Assembly (NCBI GenBank): GCA_009775355.1
Contig: VSPN01000096.1
Coordinates: 1-6,322, forward strand
DNA: 6,322 bases
Source: Muribaculaceae bacterium
GTDB lineage: Bacteria > Bacteroidota > Bacteroidia > Bacteroidales > Muribaculaceae
Reading direction: 5' to 3'
Part shown: positions 1-5,581 of the stretch, piece by piece
Layout of the letters: every line of letters begins with the position of its first letter
How positions within the stretch are numbered: position 1 is the first letter of the stretch
Translations under genes and position numbers: made by a program
The notes under the pieces: generated by a model
What the model saw: only the letters and a program-made list of their open reading frames with translations
Database searches by the model: none
Told to the model about the DNA's origin: nothing

Positions 1-1139
1 GTCTCGATTATCCTGCCGTCTATCCTCGCCGAGAAGATAAGGCTGTCCTCACGCTGGTCGTAGGCTGCGCTGAACAGACAGATGTGCTGACTTTCTGCTT
101 CCTGCCGGTATTCCTCAACGCTTTCCAATACCTTGACCTCAATCTCTCCGTCATTGATGCGGATGCCGAAGAATTTCTCTTTCTGCTCCTTGAAACTTGC
201 CTCGCGCTCCTGCGCCTTGCGGATGTCCTCGGCTCTTTTCTTCTTGTCTTCAAGAATATGAACCTTCCGCATATAGCGGTCGTGTTCCTCTTTGAGATTG
301 GCGGGGCAGATATATCTTGGGGATTGGATGTCCTTGCCACAACGTTCCAACATCTTGATGTAGTCCATCCACATCTGCGAGTCCTTGACCTTGTAGCCGT
401 TGCGGTTGACTACCTTAATTGTGTTCCAATAGGTGTCGATGTCCACCTTGTAGGTTGGTCTTGCGCATAGGTATCGAAGCAATTCTATCTCGTTGGCTTT
501 CATCAGTGTCTCGGCTTTCGGATTGGTCAACAACTCTTGGAACATCGTCACGGGGTGGATATGGTGGCAACTGCCCTTGAAGCCATTGCGCTTGATGGTG
601 TCAGTTACCTTGATGCGAGGATAGACCCATTCATCGGATATGCGCTGGAAGGCATCATTATCACGCCTTATCTCCAACGGAGAACCGAAGGCGAAACAGT
701 CGATGTAGTGACCCAATGTCCTCTGCAAACCTACCACGGTAGTCTTGCCATTGCTGTCAATCCAATAACTGCCGATTTCAAGATAGGCGGGGTTAGCCTT
801 CATTCCCTTGCGCATCTCGACTATCATCAGGAACATTCTCACTACCTGATAGTCCTCCATAGTGGTGATTACGTTGAAATAGGACTTGTCACGGATAACA
901 CGCTCTTTGGTGTCCTTGATTTCAATCCGAGTGCCACATTCGGGGCATAGGCACATTTCGTTCCGTGTTTCCAACCACTCGTGACCGCATTTCATACAGG
1001 TACACATTCCGGATTTGAGCCGATAACCGTAATGGTCGATGGTCGAATTGAGTGCCCAATTCATTTGGGGAGTGGTGAGCGAGCGAAGTCGCCCACTCAG
1101 TTCCACTATATGTTTTTCTTTGAGATTGCGAGGTTTCAT
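1..1139 (-). CDS. PcfJ-like conjugation protein, 3' end cut by the window edge
   Basis: Continuous reading frame of 379 codons with no stop, starting at the ATG at 1139 and running off the left edge, so the C-terminus is missing. Residues 46-68 hold a Cys4 zinc-ribbon-like module (C48-x2-C51 and C65-x2-C68, with extra cysteines at 46 and 63). Residues about 283-322 are highly charged and probably helical or coiled-coil. Residues 338-373 (LESVEEYRQEAE, then QHICLFSAAYDQREDSLIFS) match the conserved C-terminal block I associate with PcfJ-like proteins. PcfJ was named from the Enterococcus plasmid pCF10 transfer region; its biochemical role is not established. The start lies 14 bp after the PcfK-like stop on the same strand, so the two are co-transcribed. 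No Shine-Dalgarno is visible, as is usual in Bacteroidetes. The family call rests on motif memory and on the PcfK neighbour. Confidence 0.82.
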   Translation of the reverse strand, partial: MKPRNLKEKHIVELSGRLRSLTTPQMNWALNSTIDHYGYRLKSGMCTCMKCGHEWLETRNEMCLCPECGTRIEIKDTKERVIRDKSYFNVITTMEDYQVVRMFLMIVEMRKGMKANPAYLEIGSYWIDSNGKTTVVGLQRTLGHYIDCFAFGSPLEIRRDNDAFQRISDEWVYPRIKVTDTIKRNGFKGSCHHIHPVTMFQELLTNPKAETLMKANEIELLRYLCARPTYKVDIDTYWNTIKVVNRNGYKVKDSQMWMDYIKMLERCGKDIQSPRYICPANLKEEHDRYMRKVHILEDKKKRAEDIRKAQEREASFKEQKEKFFGIRINDGEIEVKVLESVEEYRQEAESQHICLFSAAYDQREDSLIFSARIDGRIIE

Positions 1140-1153
1140 AGTCTTTGTGGTTT

Positions 1154-1603
1154 TTAGAGATTATCGAATAAGTTTGGGGCGGTGTCTATCTCTGCTCCAG
1201 CTTTGGGAGCGGTGGAAGTCGGCTTAGGCTGAGCCTTCGGCTTTGACTGACTGCGGAGTTCTCGGAGTTGTTCCTGCTTGAACTGCTCCATAGCCTGCTG
1301 TTTGAGTTCGGCTTTGTCCTCCTCTGTCAGTTGGTCTTTGGAGATTACCACCTTGCAGTTGATGGGCTTGCCGATTTCCTCTGCGGTGCAGTCTCCATCC
1401 CAATAGTGAGTGGCAAGAGAATACACCTCATCGTTGGTCAGAACCGACACACCTTGACGCTTGACTTCGTTGAGTATATACTGGCAGCACTCCGAAAGGG
1501 ACTTGGAGGGGTCTGCATAGCGGATAGCGAAAAGATTGTCGCTCTCTGCACGGCTGTCAAGATACTGACGGATAGCCTCGATAAAATTTTCAGATGATTT
1601 CAT
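1154..1603 (-). CDS. PcfK-like protein
   Basis: 149-residue protein whose N-terminal half fits the PcfK-like family found in Bacteroidales conjugative elements: FIEAIRQYL (7-15), SRAESDNLFAIRYADPSKS (17-35), CCQYILNEVKRQG (39-51) and DEVYSLATHYWDGD (58-71). Residues 92-118 are helical and charged (Glu, Lys, Gln). Residues 119-137 are a Lys/Pro/Ala linker likely to be disordered, and the protein ends in the short hydrophobic-acidic tail APNLFDNL. That layout (domain, flexible linker, terminal peptide) resembles proteins that dock on a DNA-replication partner through their tail, which is an inference. It sits between the small membrane protein (12 bp upstream) and the PcfJ-like gene (14 bp downstream) in one leftward operon. 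Molecular function is unknown; a conjugation-associated role is inferred from family and context. Confidence 0.85.
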   Translation of the reverse strand: MKSSENFIEAIRQYLDSRAESDNLFAIRYADPSKSLSECCQYILNEVKRQGVSVLTNDEVYSLATHYWDGDCTAEEIGKPINCKVVISKDQLTEEDKAELKQQAMEQFKQEQLRELRSQSKPKAQPKPTSTAPKAGAEIDTAPNLFDNL

Positions 1604-1615
1604 AGTCGTATGTCT

Positions 1616-1828
1616 TTAGAAAGTTAATATCCAATAGATTATCACAAGTGCGCTGATGATTGATATTACCCATCCAACACCTCTGAATATCGGTCGGAGG
1701 AACGCCCACAGGGTCAGACCTATTATTGCTCCGATTATCCCTGCCAACCAAAGGATTACTCTTTTTATTTGGTTGAACCTGAGGCTTGAAGCTTTGCCTT
1801 GACTATTTATGTGGCTGTTCGTTTTCAT
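1616..1828 (-). CDS. Small two-helix membrane protein, first gene of the pcfK/pcfJ operon
   Basis: 70-residue protein with a polar, basic N-terminus (1-22, ending FNQIKR) and two hydrophobic stretches: about 23-45 (VILWLAGIIGAIIGLTLWAF) and about 50-69 (VGWVISIISALVIIYWILTF). A short basic turn separates them (RPIFR). The pattern predicts an inner-membrane hairpin with both ends in the cytoplasm, by the positive-inside rule. I do not recognise the family. Its stop is 12 bp before the PcfK-like start on the same strand, so it probably belongs to the same transcript. The hydrophobic pattern and tight spacing argue that it is real despite its size. Just upstream (1870-2057) lies the long palindrome; no clear -7 TAnnTTTG element was found for this strand. 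Confidence 0.68.
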   Translation of the reverse strand: MKTNSHINSQGKASSLRFNQIKRVILWLAGIIGAIIGLTLWAFLRPIFRGVGWVISIISALVIIYWILTF

Positions 1829-1869
1829 CGTTGCGACGTTTTTTTATTTGTATATCACCATCGGTTTTG

Positions 1870-2057
1870 CTTGCTTGACACCCAAAAGGCGTGTGGCGGG
1901 ACAGAGGGGATGTTCGGCCTTGGGATTAAAAATACGAGTGCAAAATGAAGTATTCGCCGGAGCCTGCGGAGGCAAATACCATTTTGTGTCTGGAGATTTT
2001 TCATTCCAAAGCCAAAAGAATATCCCCGTCGCCACACGTTAAGCTATGGCAAGCAAG
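1870..2057. repeat. 188-bp imperfect palindrome (very long stem-loop)
   Basis: Paired blocks from outside inward are CTTGCTTG (1870-1877) with CAAGCAAG (2050-2057); CGTGTGGCG (1890-1898) with CGCCACACG (2030-2038); GGGGAT (1906-1911) with ATCCCC (2022-2027); TTC (1913-1915) with GAA (2018-2020); 1916-1932 with 1997-2013 (14 of 17 bases complementary); CAAAATG (1941-1947) with CATTTTG (1980-1986); and GTATTCGCC (1950-1958) with GGCAAATAC (1971-1979, 8 of 9). The loop is about 1959-1970. The symmetry makes both strands look open in several frames, giving spurious 60- to 77-codon reading frames. Nature unknown: a structured RNA, a processing or attenuation site for the leftward pcf operon, a MITE-like element, or a single-strand DNA structure used in transfer. 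Wobble pairs do not favour either strand. Confidence 0.85.
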
Positions 2058-2137
2058 TGAAATCGCTGGCTGATTGGACAATTAACAGGAGCCACGACTC
2101 CGGGACGGTGAAAACGGGCAGTCGCATAATCATGTAT

Positions 2138-2173
2138 GAAAATAAATTCCCCACTGAAAATAAATTTTTCACT
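2138..2173. repeat. Two tandem 18-bp direct repeats
   Basis: The 18-mer at 2138-2155 (GAAAATAAATTCCCCACT) is followed immediately by GAAAATAAATTTTTCACT at 2156-2173; 15 of 18 positions agree. Both copies are AT-rich and stand out from the GC-rich block to the right. Possible roles are iterated binding sites for a transfer or regulatory protein, or a simple duplication. The sequence shows only the repeat itself. Confidence 0.75.
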
Positions 2174-2208
2174 AATTGACAGTAAAATGGTGCAGAGCGA
2201 CATGACCT

Positions 2209-2262
2209 GCATAGTCTGTGGTTGTCAAACAACGCAGGAAGGATGACGGCCACAGTCTATGC
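2209..2262. repeat. Inverted repeat with 13-bp arms
   Basis: GCATAGTCTGTGG (2209-2221) is complementary to CCACAGTCTATGC (2250-2262) at 12 of 13 positions, with one T-T mismatch. A small inner hairpin, GTTG (2221-2224) with CAAC (2230-2233), lies in the 28-nt loop. It sits 17 bp left of the three-way-junction block and may belong to the same structured unit. No U-tract follows on either strand, so it is not a standard terminator. Confidence 0.7.
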
Positions 2263-2279
2263 CGAGTGGCGCAGTTTCA

Positions 2280-2530
2280 GGACGGCATGTGGTTGAGCGG
2301 ACGGTAAAAATCCTTATCAGGCAACGGCGATAAAGAACACGGAGGAACGGCATGAAGTCTCTGAGGTGAGGCAGCGTCCCCGATGCAGACCTCGGAGGCG
2401 TTGCCGGTTCTCGGTGTTCCGCCGTTGCCAATAGGCGGATGCGGTCGTAAGGTGTCAGCGACTCGTCCACCGTCACCTTATGACGGCATCACGCCGCAAA
2501 CGCGTCAGTCCGCTCAACCTCTTGCCGGCC
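2280..2530 (+). ncRNA. Candidate structured RNA or DNA element: three-way junction
   Basis: Three nested or adjacent stems close a junction. P1 pairs 2280-2302 with 2508-2530 (20 of 23, including the uninterrupted 12-mer GGTTGAGCGGAC at 2291-2302). P2 is a hairpin from 2320 to 2429: GGCAACGGCG with CGCCGTTGCC, then GAACAC (2335-2340) with GTGTTC (2414-2419) after a 5-nt bulge, then 2342-2352 with 2402-2412, then 2359-2367 with 2389-2397. P3 pairs 2434-2454 with 2474-2495 (one mismatch, one bulge). The three wobble pairs (2345-2409, 2362-2394, 2447-2481) are all G-U on the plus strand and would be C-A on the minus strand, favouring a plus-strand transcript. No promoter for it is evident, and the region could instead act as folded single-stranded DNA. 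Reading frames here are short and unconvincing. No known RNA family was recognised. Confidence 0.5.
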
Positions 2531-2563
2531 TCCGCATTACATAAGGATAATTTAGGTAATATA

Positions 2564-2595
2564 TTTGGGGTATATTTATTTTAGTGCTAAATTTG
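2564..2595 (+). promoter_or_regulatory. Bacteroidetes promoter of the AbiEi-like gene
   Basis: TTTG (2564-2567, -33 element), a 20-bp spacer, then TAAATTTG (2588-2595, exact match to TAnnTTTG). This matches the Bacteroidetes primary-sigma consensus in an AT-rich stretch right after the structured block. Transcription would begin near 2602, giving a leader of about 13 nt before the ATG at 2615. Confidence 0.8.
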
Positions 2596-2614
2596 CAATG
2601 AAAAACACTGCCTA

Positions 2615-3370
2615 ATGGGAACTAAAATAAATCAGATACGCCAACAGATACCTTCCGATGGTATAATGCTGACCTCGTGGCTTGAAAAGTCCGGAATCAG
2701 CAGAAGTGAAATTTCCGATTACACAAAATCGGGATGGCTACGCCGTATATCAACCGGGGTTTATTGCTTTGTCGGAGATAATCCAACCCTATACGGCATA
2801 CTCGCCTCTTACCAGAGGCAGGGCAATCTGACTTATCACATCGGGGCTTCATCAGCATTGGAATTAAGAGGTTTTTCCCACTATGTTCCTATGGGCAAGT
2901 CTAAAGCCATTGTATTTTCCCCCATACGCCCACGACTGCCGAAATGGATAAGTGCGGTTGATCTTGACATGACGCTTGTCGAGGTCTCGACGAAAGTGTT
3001 CGGTGATATTGGCATCGAGCAGATTGAATATGGAAATCTGGTTCTGAATATATCGTCTCCGGAAAGAGCTATAATGGAATGCCTGTTGCTGACGAATTCC
3101 CACTATGATCTGATGGACGTGTATTATCTTATGGAGATGCTCACAACGCTAAGACCTGAATTGGTTCAGAGGCTGTTGGAAAGATGTACTTCTGTGAAAG
3201 TGAGGCGGCTTTTCCTATATATGGCCGAGAAAACCAAATATGGGTGGTTCGACAATATTGACCTCTCAAAGATCTCTCTCGGCTCCGGCACGAGAAGTTT
3301 TTCAAAAGGTGGTGTAAAGAATGCCAAATACAATATCGTAATATCAAAAGAGCTTGACGTTTACTACTAA
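2615..3370 (+). CDS. AbiEi-like type IV antitoxin / winged-helix regulator
   Basis: 251-residue protein with the layout of AbiEi-family antitoxins. The N-terminal winged helix-turn-helix spans about residues 15-53 (MLTSWLEKSGISRSEISDYT, then SGWLRRISTGVYCFVG), where the 'GWLRRISTGVY' wing is typical of the family. A C-terminal domain follows, with HIGASSALELRG (75-86), SSPERAIMECLL (147-158), VKVRRLFLYMAEK (194-206) and the end motif LGSGTRSFSKGG...AKYNIVISKEL. In known AbiE systems AbiEi binds operator repeats to repress its own operon and counters the AbiEii toxin without a stable complex. Here no toxin follows directly: a 224-bp gap with twin palindromes separates it from a second antitoxin-toxin pair. 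It may serve that pair in trans, or be a relic of its own system. The start is chosen from the promoter spacing and from the stop at 2613-2615 just upstream in frame +1. Confidence 0.85.
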   Translation: MGTKINQIRQQIPSDGIMLTSWLEKSGISRSEISDYTKSGWLRRISTGVYCFVGDNPTLYGILASYQRQGNLTYHIGASSALELRGFSHYVPMGKSKAIVFSPIRPRLPKWISAVDLDMTLVEVSTKVFGDIGIEQIEYGNLVLNISSPERAIMECLLLTNSHYDLMDVYYLMEMLTTLRPELVQRLLERCTSVKVRRLFLYMAEKTKYGWFDNIDLSKISLGSGTRSFSKGGVKNAKYNIVISKELDVYY

Positions 3371-3400
3371 GCTGAATCTCAGACGAGATACTGGCGAATA

Positions 3401-3430
3401 TGTTCGGTTTTCTGTACACAAAACCGAACA
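3401..3430. promoter_or_regulatory. Operator-like palindrome, copy 1 (distal)
   Basis: Perfect 11-bp arms TGTTCGGTTTT (3401-3411) and AAAACCGAACA (3420-3430) around an 8-nt centre, CTGTACAC, which is itself nearly palindromic. The arms and geometry equal those of copy 2 at 3537-3566. AbiEi antitoxins are known to repress by binding inverted repeats upstream of their operon, so this is a plausible binding site. It begins 30 bp after the stop of the first AbiEi-like gene, so it might also act as a weak hairpin at that transcript's end, but no U-tract follows. Confidence 0.72.
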
Positions 3431-3532
3431 TTTAGCGGCTTGACTTCTTTCATCAGGTTGATATGGCGAGAAATCCGGGGTGTCCTTCGACTCCTATAGC
3501 TCTCAATAGCAAAAACAAGTCGCGCCTATTGA

Positions 3533-3570
3533 ATTTTGTTCGGTTTTTGCGTGCAAAAACCGAACAAAAT
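3533..3570. promoter_or_regulatory. Operator-like palindrome, copy 2, overlapping the promoter
   Basis: Perfect 18-bp inverted repeat ATTTTGTTCGGTTTTTGC (3533-3550) and its complement (3553-3570) around a 2-nt centre. It contains the same 11-bp arms and 8-nt spacing as copy 1 (arms 3537-3547 and 3556-3566). Its right edge stops 3 bp before the -7 element at 3574 and its centre lies where a -33 element would sit. A bound protein would therefore block RNA polymerase, as expected for antitoxin autorepression. Copy centres are 136 bp apart. Confidence 0.82.
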
Positions 3571-3573
3571 CAC

Positions 3574-3581
3574 TACCTTTG
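3574..3581 (+). promoter_or_regulatory. -7 element of the DUF6088-AbiEii operon
   Basis: TACCTTTG matches TAnnTTTG exactly. At the standard 20-bp spacing the -33 position reads CGTG, a poor match; the nearest TTTG (3546-3549) is 24 bp away and lies inside the operator. Transcription would start near 3588, only about 7 nt before the ATG at 3595, so the mRNA has almost no leader. Confidence 0.68.
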
Positions 3582-3594
3582 CAGTTGAAATTAC

Positions 3595-4326
3595 ATGAAG
3601 ATGGTTGAATCCAAGCAAATAGAACGTAGCGTGCTGTCGTTTCCCGAAGAGACGATATTCACTATCGGCGATTTGAATCTGCCAACGTACTCGTGGGATA
3701 ATATCCGGGTCAAACTCGGAAGGATGGTCAACGAGGGTTCCCTGCGAAAAGCAGGGAAAGGGCGGTTCTATCGTCCGAAAATCACAATATTCGGAGAAGT
3801 AATGCCAAGCCAAGAAGAGATCGTAAAGGATTTGCTTTGGGATGGTGATATTCCGACAGGCTATATTACGGGATATACCCGATGGAATCAGATGGGGCTT
3901 ACCTCACAGATTTCAGGAATAATTCAAATAGGCACCAATGGTGTCAAGAGAAATCTTACCAGAGGAGAGTATTCTGTCCGGTTCATAAAGCAGCCAAATG
4001 AAATAACCGTGGACAATATCAAGTATCTCATCATTCTTGATGCAATCAACAATATTCGCAAAATCCCGGACACAACGATAGTGGCATCCGTTGATAGACT
4101 GACTGAAATCATAAAGCGGTTAAGACCCGACGAGATTGAGAAAATGACTGAACTTGCCATGAAGTATCCGGCAAGGCTTCGCGCTTTATTAGGAGCTATG
4201 TTTGAAATTATAGGGTATGAATCTCCATCCTCTCAGCTGTATGAGACCCTCAATCCATTGACTTCATACGATTATCCGGGACTACCGGAGCATTTGCCCA
4301 ACTCACTTAAATGGCATATAAAATGA
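3595..4326 (+). CDS. DUF6088-family / AbiEi-like antitoxin candidate
   Basis: 243-residue protein that fits the DUF6088 group of AbiEi-like proteins, which commonly precede AbiEii toxins in Bacteroidetes. The N-terminus looks like a winged helix (about 8-62): IERSVLSFPEETIFTIGDL, then NIRVKLGRMVNEGSLRKAGKGRFY, where 'L..L...G.L.K.GKG.FY' is the recognition helix plus wing. The middle has GYITGYTRWNQMGLTSQIS (89-107), the family's 'G...GLT.Q' block, and the C-terminus is helical (IKRLRPDEIEKMTELAMKYP). Expected role: DNA-binding autorepressor and antidote for the next gene. The promoter is overlapped by a perfect 18-bp palindrome. The stop overlaps the toxin start. M3 at 3601 is an alternative start. 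It is distinct in sequence from the first AbiEi-like protein, so this is not a simple tandem duplication. Confidence 0.8.
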   Translation: MKMVESKQIERSVLSFPEETIFTIGDLNLPTYSWDNIRVKLGRMVNEGSLRKAGKGRFYRPKITIFGEVMPSQEEIVKDLLWDGDIPTGYITGYTRWNQMGLTSQISGIIQIGTNGVKRNLTRGEYSVRFIKQPNEITVDNIKYLIILDAINNIRKIPDTTIVASVDRLTEIIKRLRPDEIEKMTELAMKYPARLRALLGAMFEIIGYESPSSQLYETLNPLTSYDYPGLPEHLPNSLKWHIK

Positions 4327-5291
4327 AACTTCACGAAGATAAAGAGCAGTTGGCTGACGCCATAAGAATCACTGCCGCCGAACTCGGAATCCCTCAAAAG
4401 TTTGTTGAGAAAGATTACTGGATATGTCAGATTCTGCAACGGCTTTCACGAATACCACAGGCAGAAAGGACTGTGTGGAAGGGAGGGACATCGCTCACTA
4501 AAGGATATGGCATCATACAGCGTTTCTCCTCAGATGTCGATCTGGCCATAATCGGAGAGGGCCTGAGCAATAATCAGCAGAAGAAACTCGTGCTTCACCT
4601 TGGCAGGGATACCACGATAGATCTGGAAGAGACAGAGGATTTCGGGAGGTCAATCAAGAACAGTCGGTTCAGAAAAACATATCACTCCTATCCTTCGGTA
4701 ATAGACAGTACTGACTCATCGCTTGACTTTCTCGGCAACCATGTTATTGTCGAGATCAACACTTATGGCAATCCCTATCCATTCGTCAGACAATCAGTGA
4801 AACCATTCATCACCGAGATGATGGAAAAGCGACAACTTGATGACTTGATAGCGCATTTGGATATGGCTCCGTTTGAGTTGAATGTGCTTGACAAGCGCAG
4901 GACAATGTGCGAGAAGGTCGTTTCGCTGCTCCGTTTTTCGTTTGAGGCAGATTCGGTAGCAGGACTCACCTCCAAAGTACGCCATTTCTACGACCTTCAC
5001 TTTTTGATGAAGGACAATGAATGTCGTCAATATCTCGATTCTTCATTTCCCGATGAACTTCGAGATCTCGTAGCTCACGACAAGGCTGAATTTGACCGGC
5101 CTCCGTTATGGAAAACTTCAGACATCGCGCTATCCCCGTTGCTCACCTCCTTCTCTGAGATGTGGAAACGAATCGCCCCGGTATATCAGTCGGAGGTCGG
5201 AGCATTGTCTTTCGGCGAATTGCCAAAACCGGAAGATGTGGCGCAATCAATGGATTCGTTAATCAGAATAGTTCGGAAAGTGCTGTGCTGA
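4311..5291 (+). CDS. AbiEii/AbiGii-family nucleotidyltransferase toxin
   Basis: 326-residue protein with the hallmarks of the AbiEii toxin family (DNA polymerase beta-like nucleotidyltransferase fold). Residues 57-63 KGGTSLT with 73-78 SSDVDL give the hG[GS]...DxD signature with acidic residues D75 and D77. Then come VEIN (147-150), MCEKVVSLLRFSF (199-211) with conserved E201/K202, and RHFYDLHFLM (224-233) with D228. All known catalytic-core motifs appear intact. AbiEii toxins inhibit growth by NTP transfer; the related MenT toxin modifies tRNA acceptor ends. The target here is unknown. Two starts are possible: 4311 (16-bp overlap with the antitoxin gene) or ATG 4323, which forms an ATGA stop-start overlap and gives 322 residues. 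I think 4323 at least as likely, because it is the classic coupling arrangement. The role is toxin or abortive-infection effector. Confidence 0.9.
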   Translation: MAYKMKLHEDKEQLADAIRITAAELGIPQKFVEKDYWICQILQRLSRIPQAERTVWKGGTSLTKGYGIIQRFSSDVDLAIIGEGLSNNQQKKLVLHLGRDTTIDLEETEDFGRSIKNSRFRKTYHSYPSVIDSTDSSLDFLGNHVIVEINTYGNPYPFVRQSVKPFITEMMEKRQLDDLIAHLDMAPFELNVLDKRRTMCEKVVSLLRFSFEADSVAGLTSKVRHFYDLHFLMKDNECRQYLDSSFPDELRDLVAHDKAEFDRPPLWKTSDIALSPLLTSFSEMWKRIAPVYQSEVGALSFGELPKPEDVAQSMDSLIRIVRKVLC

Positions 5292-5294
5292 TTG

Positions 5295-5333
5295 AAGCCG
5301 AATGACAGAAAAAACGATTTAACAATCCGGCTT
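5295..5333 (+). other. Weak inverted repeat after the toxin gene
   Basis: AAGCCG (5295-5300) pairs with CGGCTT (5328-5333) over a 27-nt loop, immediately after the toxin stop. The stem is followed by A residues rather than T residues on the plus strand, so it is a poor intrinsic terminator. No better terminator for the AbiE operon is visible before 5582. Confidence 0.25.
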
Positions 5334-5359
5334 AAAAAACACTAAATCGAACCCTCGGA

Positions 5360-5391
5360 CTTGCGGAGGCGGCTGAAATTTAGTATATTTG
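5360..5391 (+). promoter_or_regulatory. Bacteroidetes-type promoter without an obvious protein gene
   Basis: CTTG (5360-5363), a 20-bp spacer, then TATATTTG (5384-5391, exact TAnnTTTG). Transcription would start near 5398. No credible protein gene follows, but hairpins, a tmRNA-like 3' end and an intrinsic terminator do, so the product may be an untranslated RNA of about 215 nt. Confidence 0.55.
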
Positions 5392-5519
5392 CATTCGCAA
5401 TCCAGCCTTGCGGCCACGGCGAGAGAGCCGTCGGAAAATGAATGGAATGATTCGTTACATACTCGTTACACAAGAAAAATGAGCGAGCGTAACTGATTGA
5501 AATAACTGCATTTGGAGTG

Positions 5520-5544
5520 TAAGGTTCAAGTTCCTCCAGCTCCA
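5520..5544 (+). other. tmRNA (ssrA) 3'-end remnant, likely attachment-site core
   Basis: TTCAAGT (5525-5531) reads as a T-loop, TCCTC (5532-5536) as the 3' half of a T-stem, and CAGCTCC plus A (5537-5544) as the 3' acceptor strand and discriminator of tmRNA. The 5' T-stem half, TAAGG (5520-5524), does not pair properly with TCCTC, so homology seems to begin near 5523, as expected where an integrase has joined foreign DNA to the 3' end of ssrA. No encoded CCA follows. The ssrA 3' end is a well-known integration target for islands. Which side is the element cannot be settled from this window. Confidence 0.5.
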
Positions 5545-5581
5545 CTTGCGATACCCGACCAAAATCGGAAAGTATCAGACA

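Larger units (their letters stand above)
1829..2614. other. 786-bp gene-free interval between the pcf operon and the AbiE island
   Basis: No reading frame here has a convincing domain, start context or promoter. The interval divides into the long palindrome (1870-2057), an AT-rich piece with the 18-bp tandem repeat (2138-2173), GC-rich paired segments (2209-2530), and the AT-rich promoter of the AbiEi-like gene. The change at about 2530 from GC-rich to AT-rich DNA may mark the left edge of the inserted AbiE cargo. Confidence 0.6.

Noticed and set aside
84..950. Plus-strand frames 84-470 and 537-950
   Set aside because: Antisense shadows of the PcfJ-like gene, which is continuous on the minus strand across this whole region and has family motifs.
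1844..2035. 63-codon minus-strand frame, with overlapping minus frame 1855-2037 and plus frame 1809-2042
   Set aside because: All lie in the 188-bp palindrome, whose symmetry keeps both strands open. They overlap one another, have no promoter or domain, and the pairing explains the conservation better. A real peptide is not fully excluded.
2044..2253. 69-codon minus-strand frame
   Set aside because: No domain, crosses the tandem repeat (giving an internal NLFSVGNLFS duplication) and the inverted repeat, with no initiation signal.
2225..2476. 83-codon minus-strand frame with GTG start inside the three-way-junction block
   Set aside because: Arg/Pro-rich composition typical of a shadow frame in GC-rich paired DNA; no family recognised. 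The stretch before it (AEAGKRLSGLTRLRRDAVIR in another frame) could be gene decay, but evidence is too thin.
2209..2530. Group II intron or known large RNA such as tmRNA, RNase P or 6S
   Set aside because: No domain V-like catalytic hairpin, no intron-encoded protein, and no signature sequences of these RNAs were seen.
2598..2615. Five-codon leader frame MKNTA overlapping the AbiEi-like start as TAATG
   Set aside because: Its ATG lies upstream of or at the predicted transcription start near 2602, so it is probably not in the mRNA.
5342..5545. 67-codon minus-strand frame
   Set aside because: Antisense to the promoter, hairpins and tmRNA-like end; no motif.
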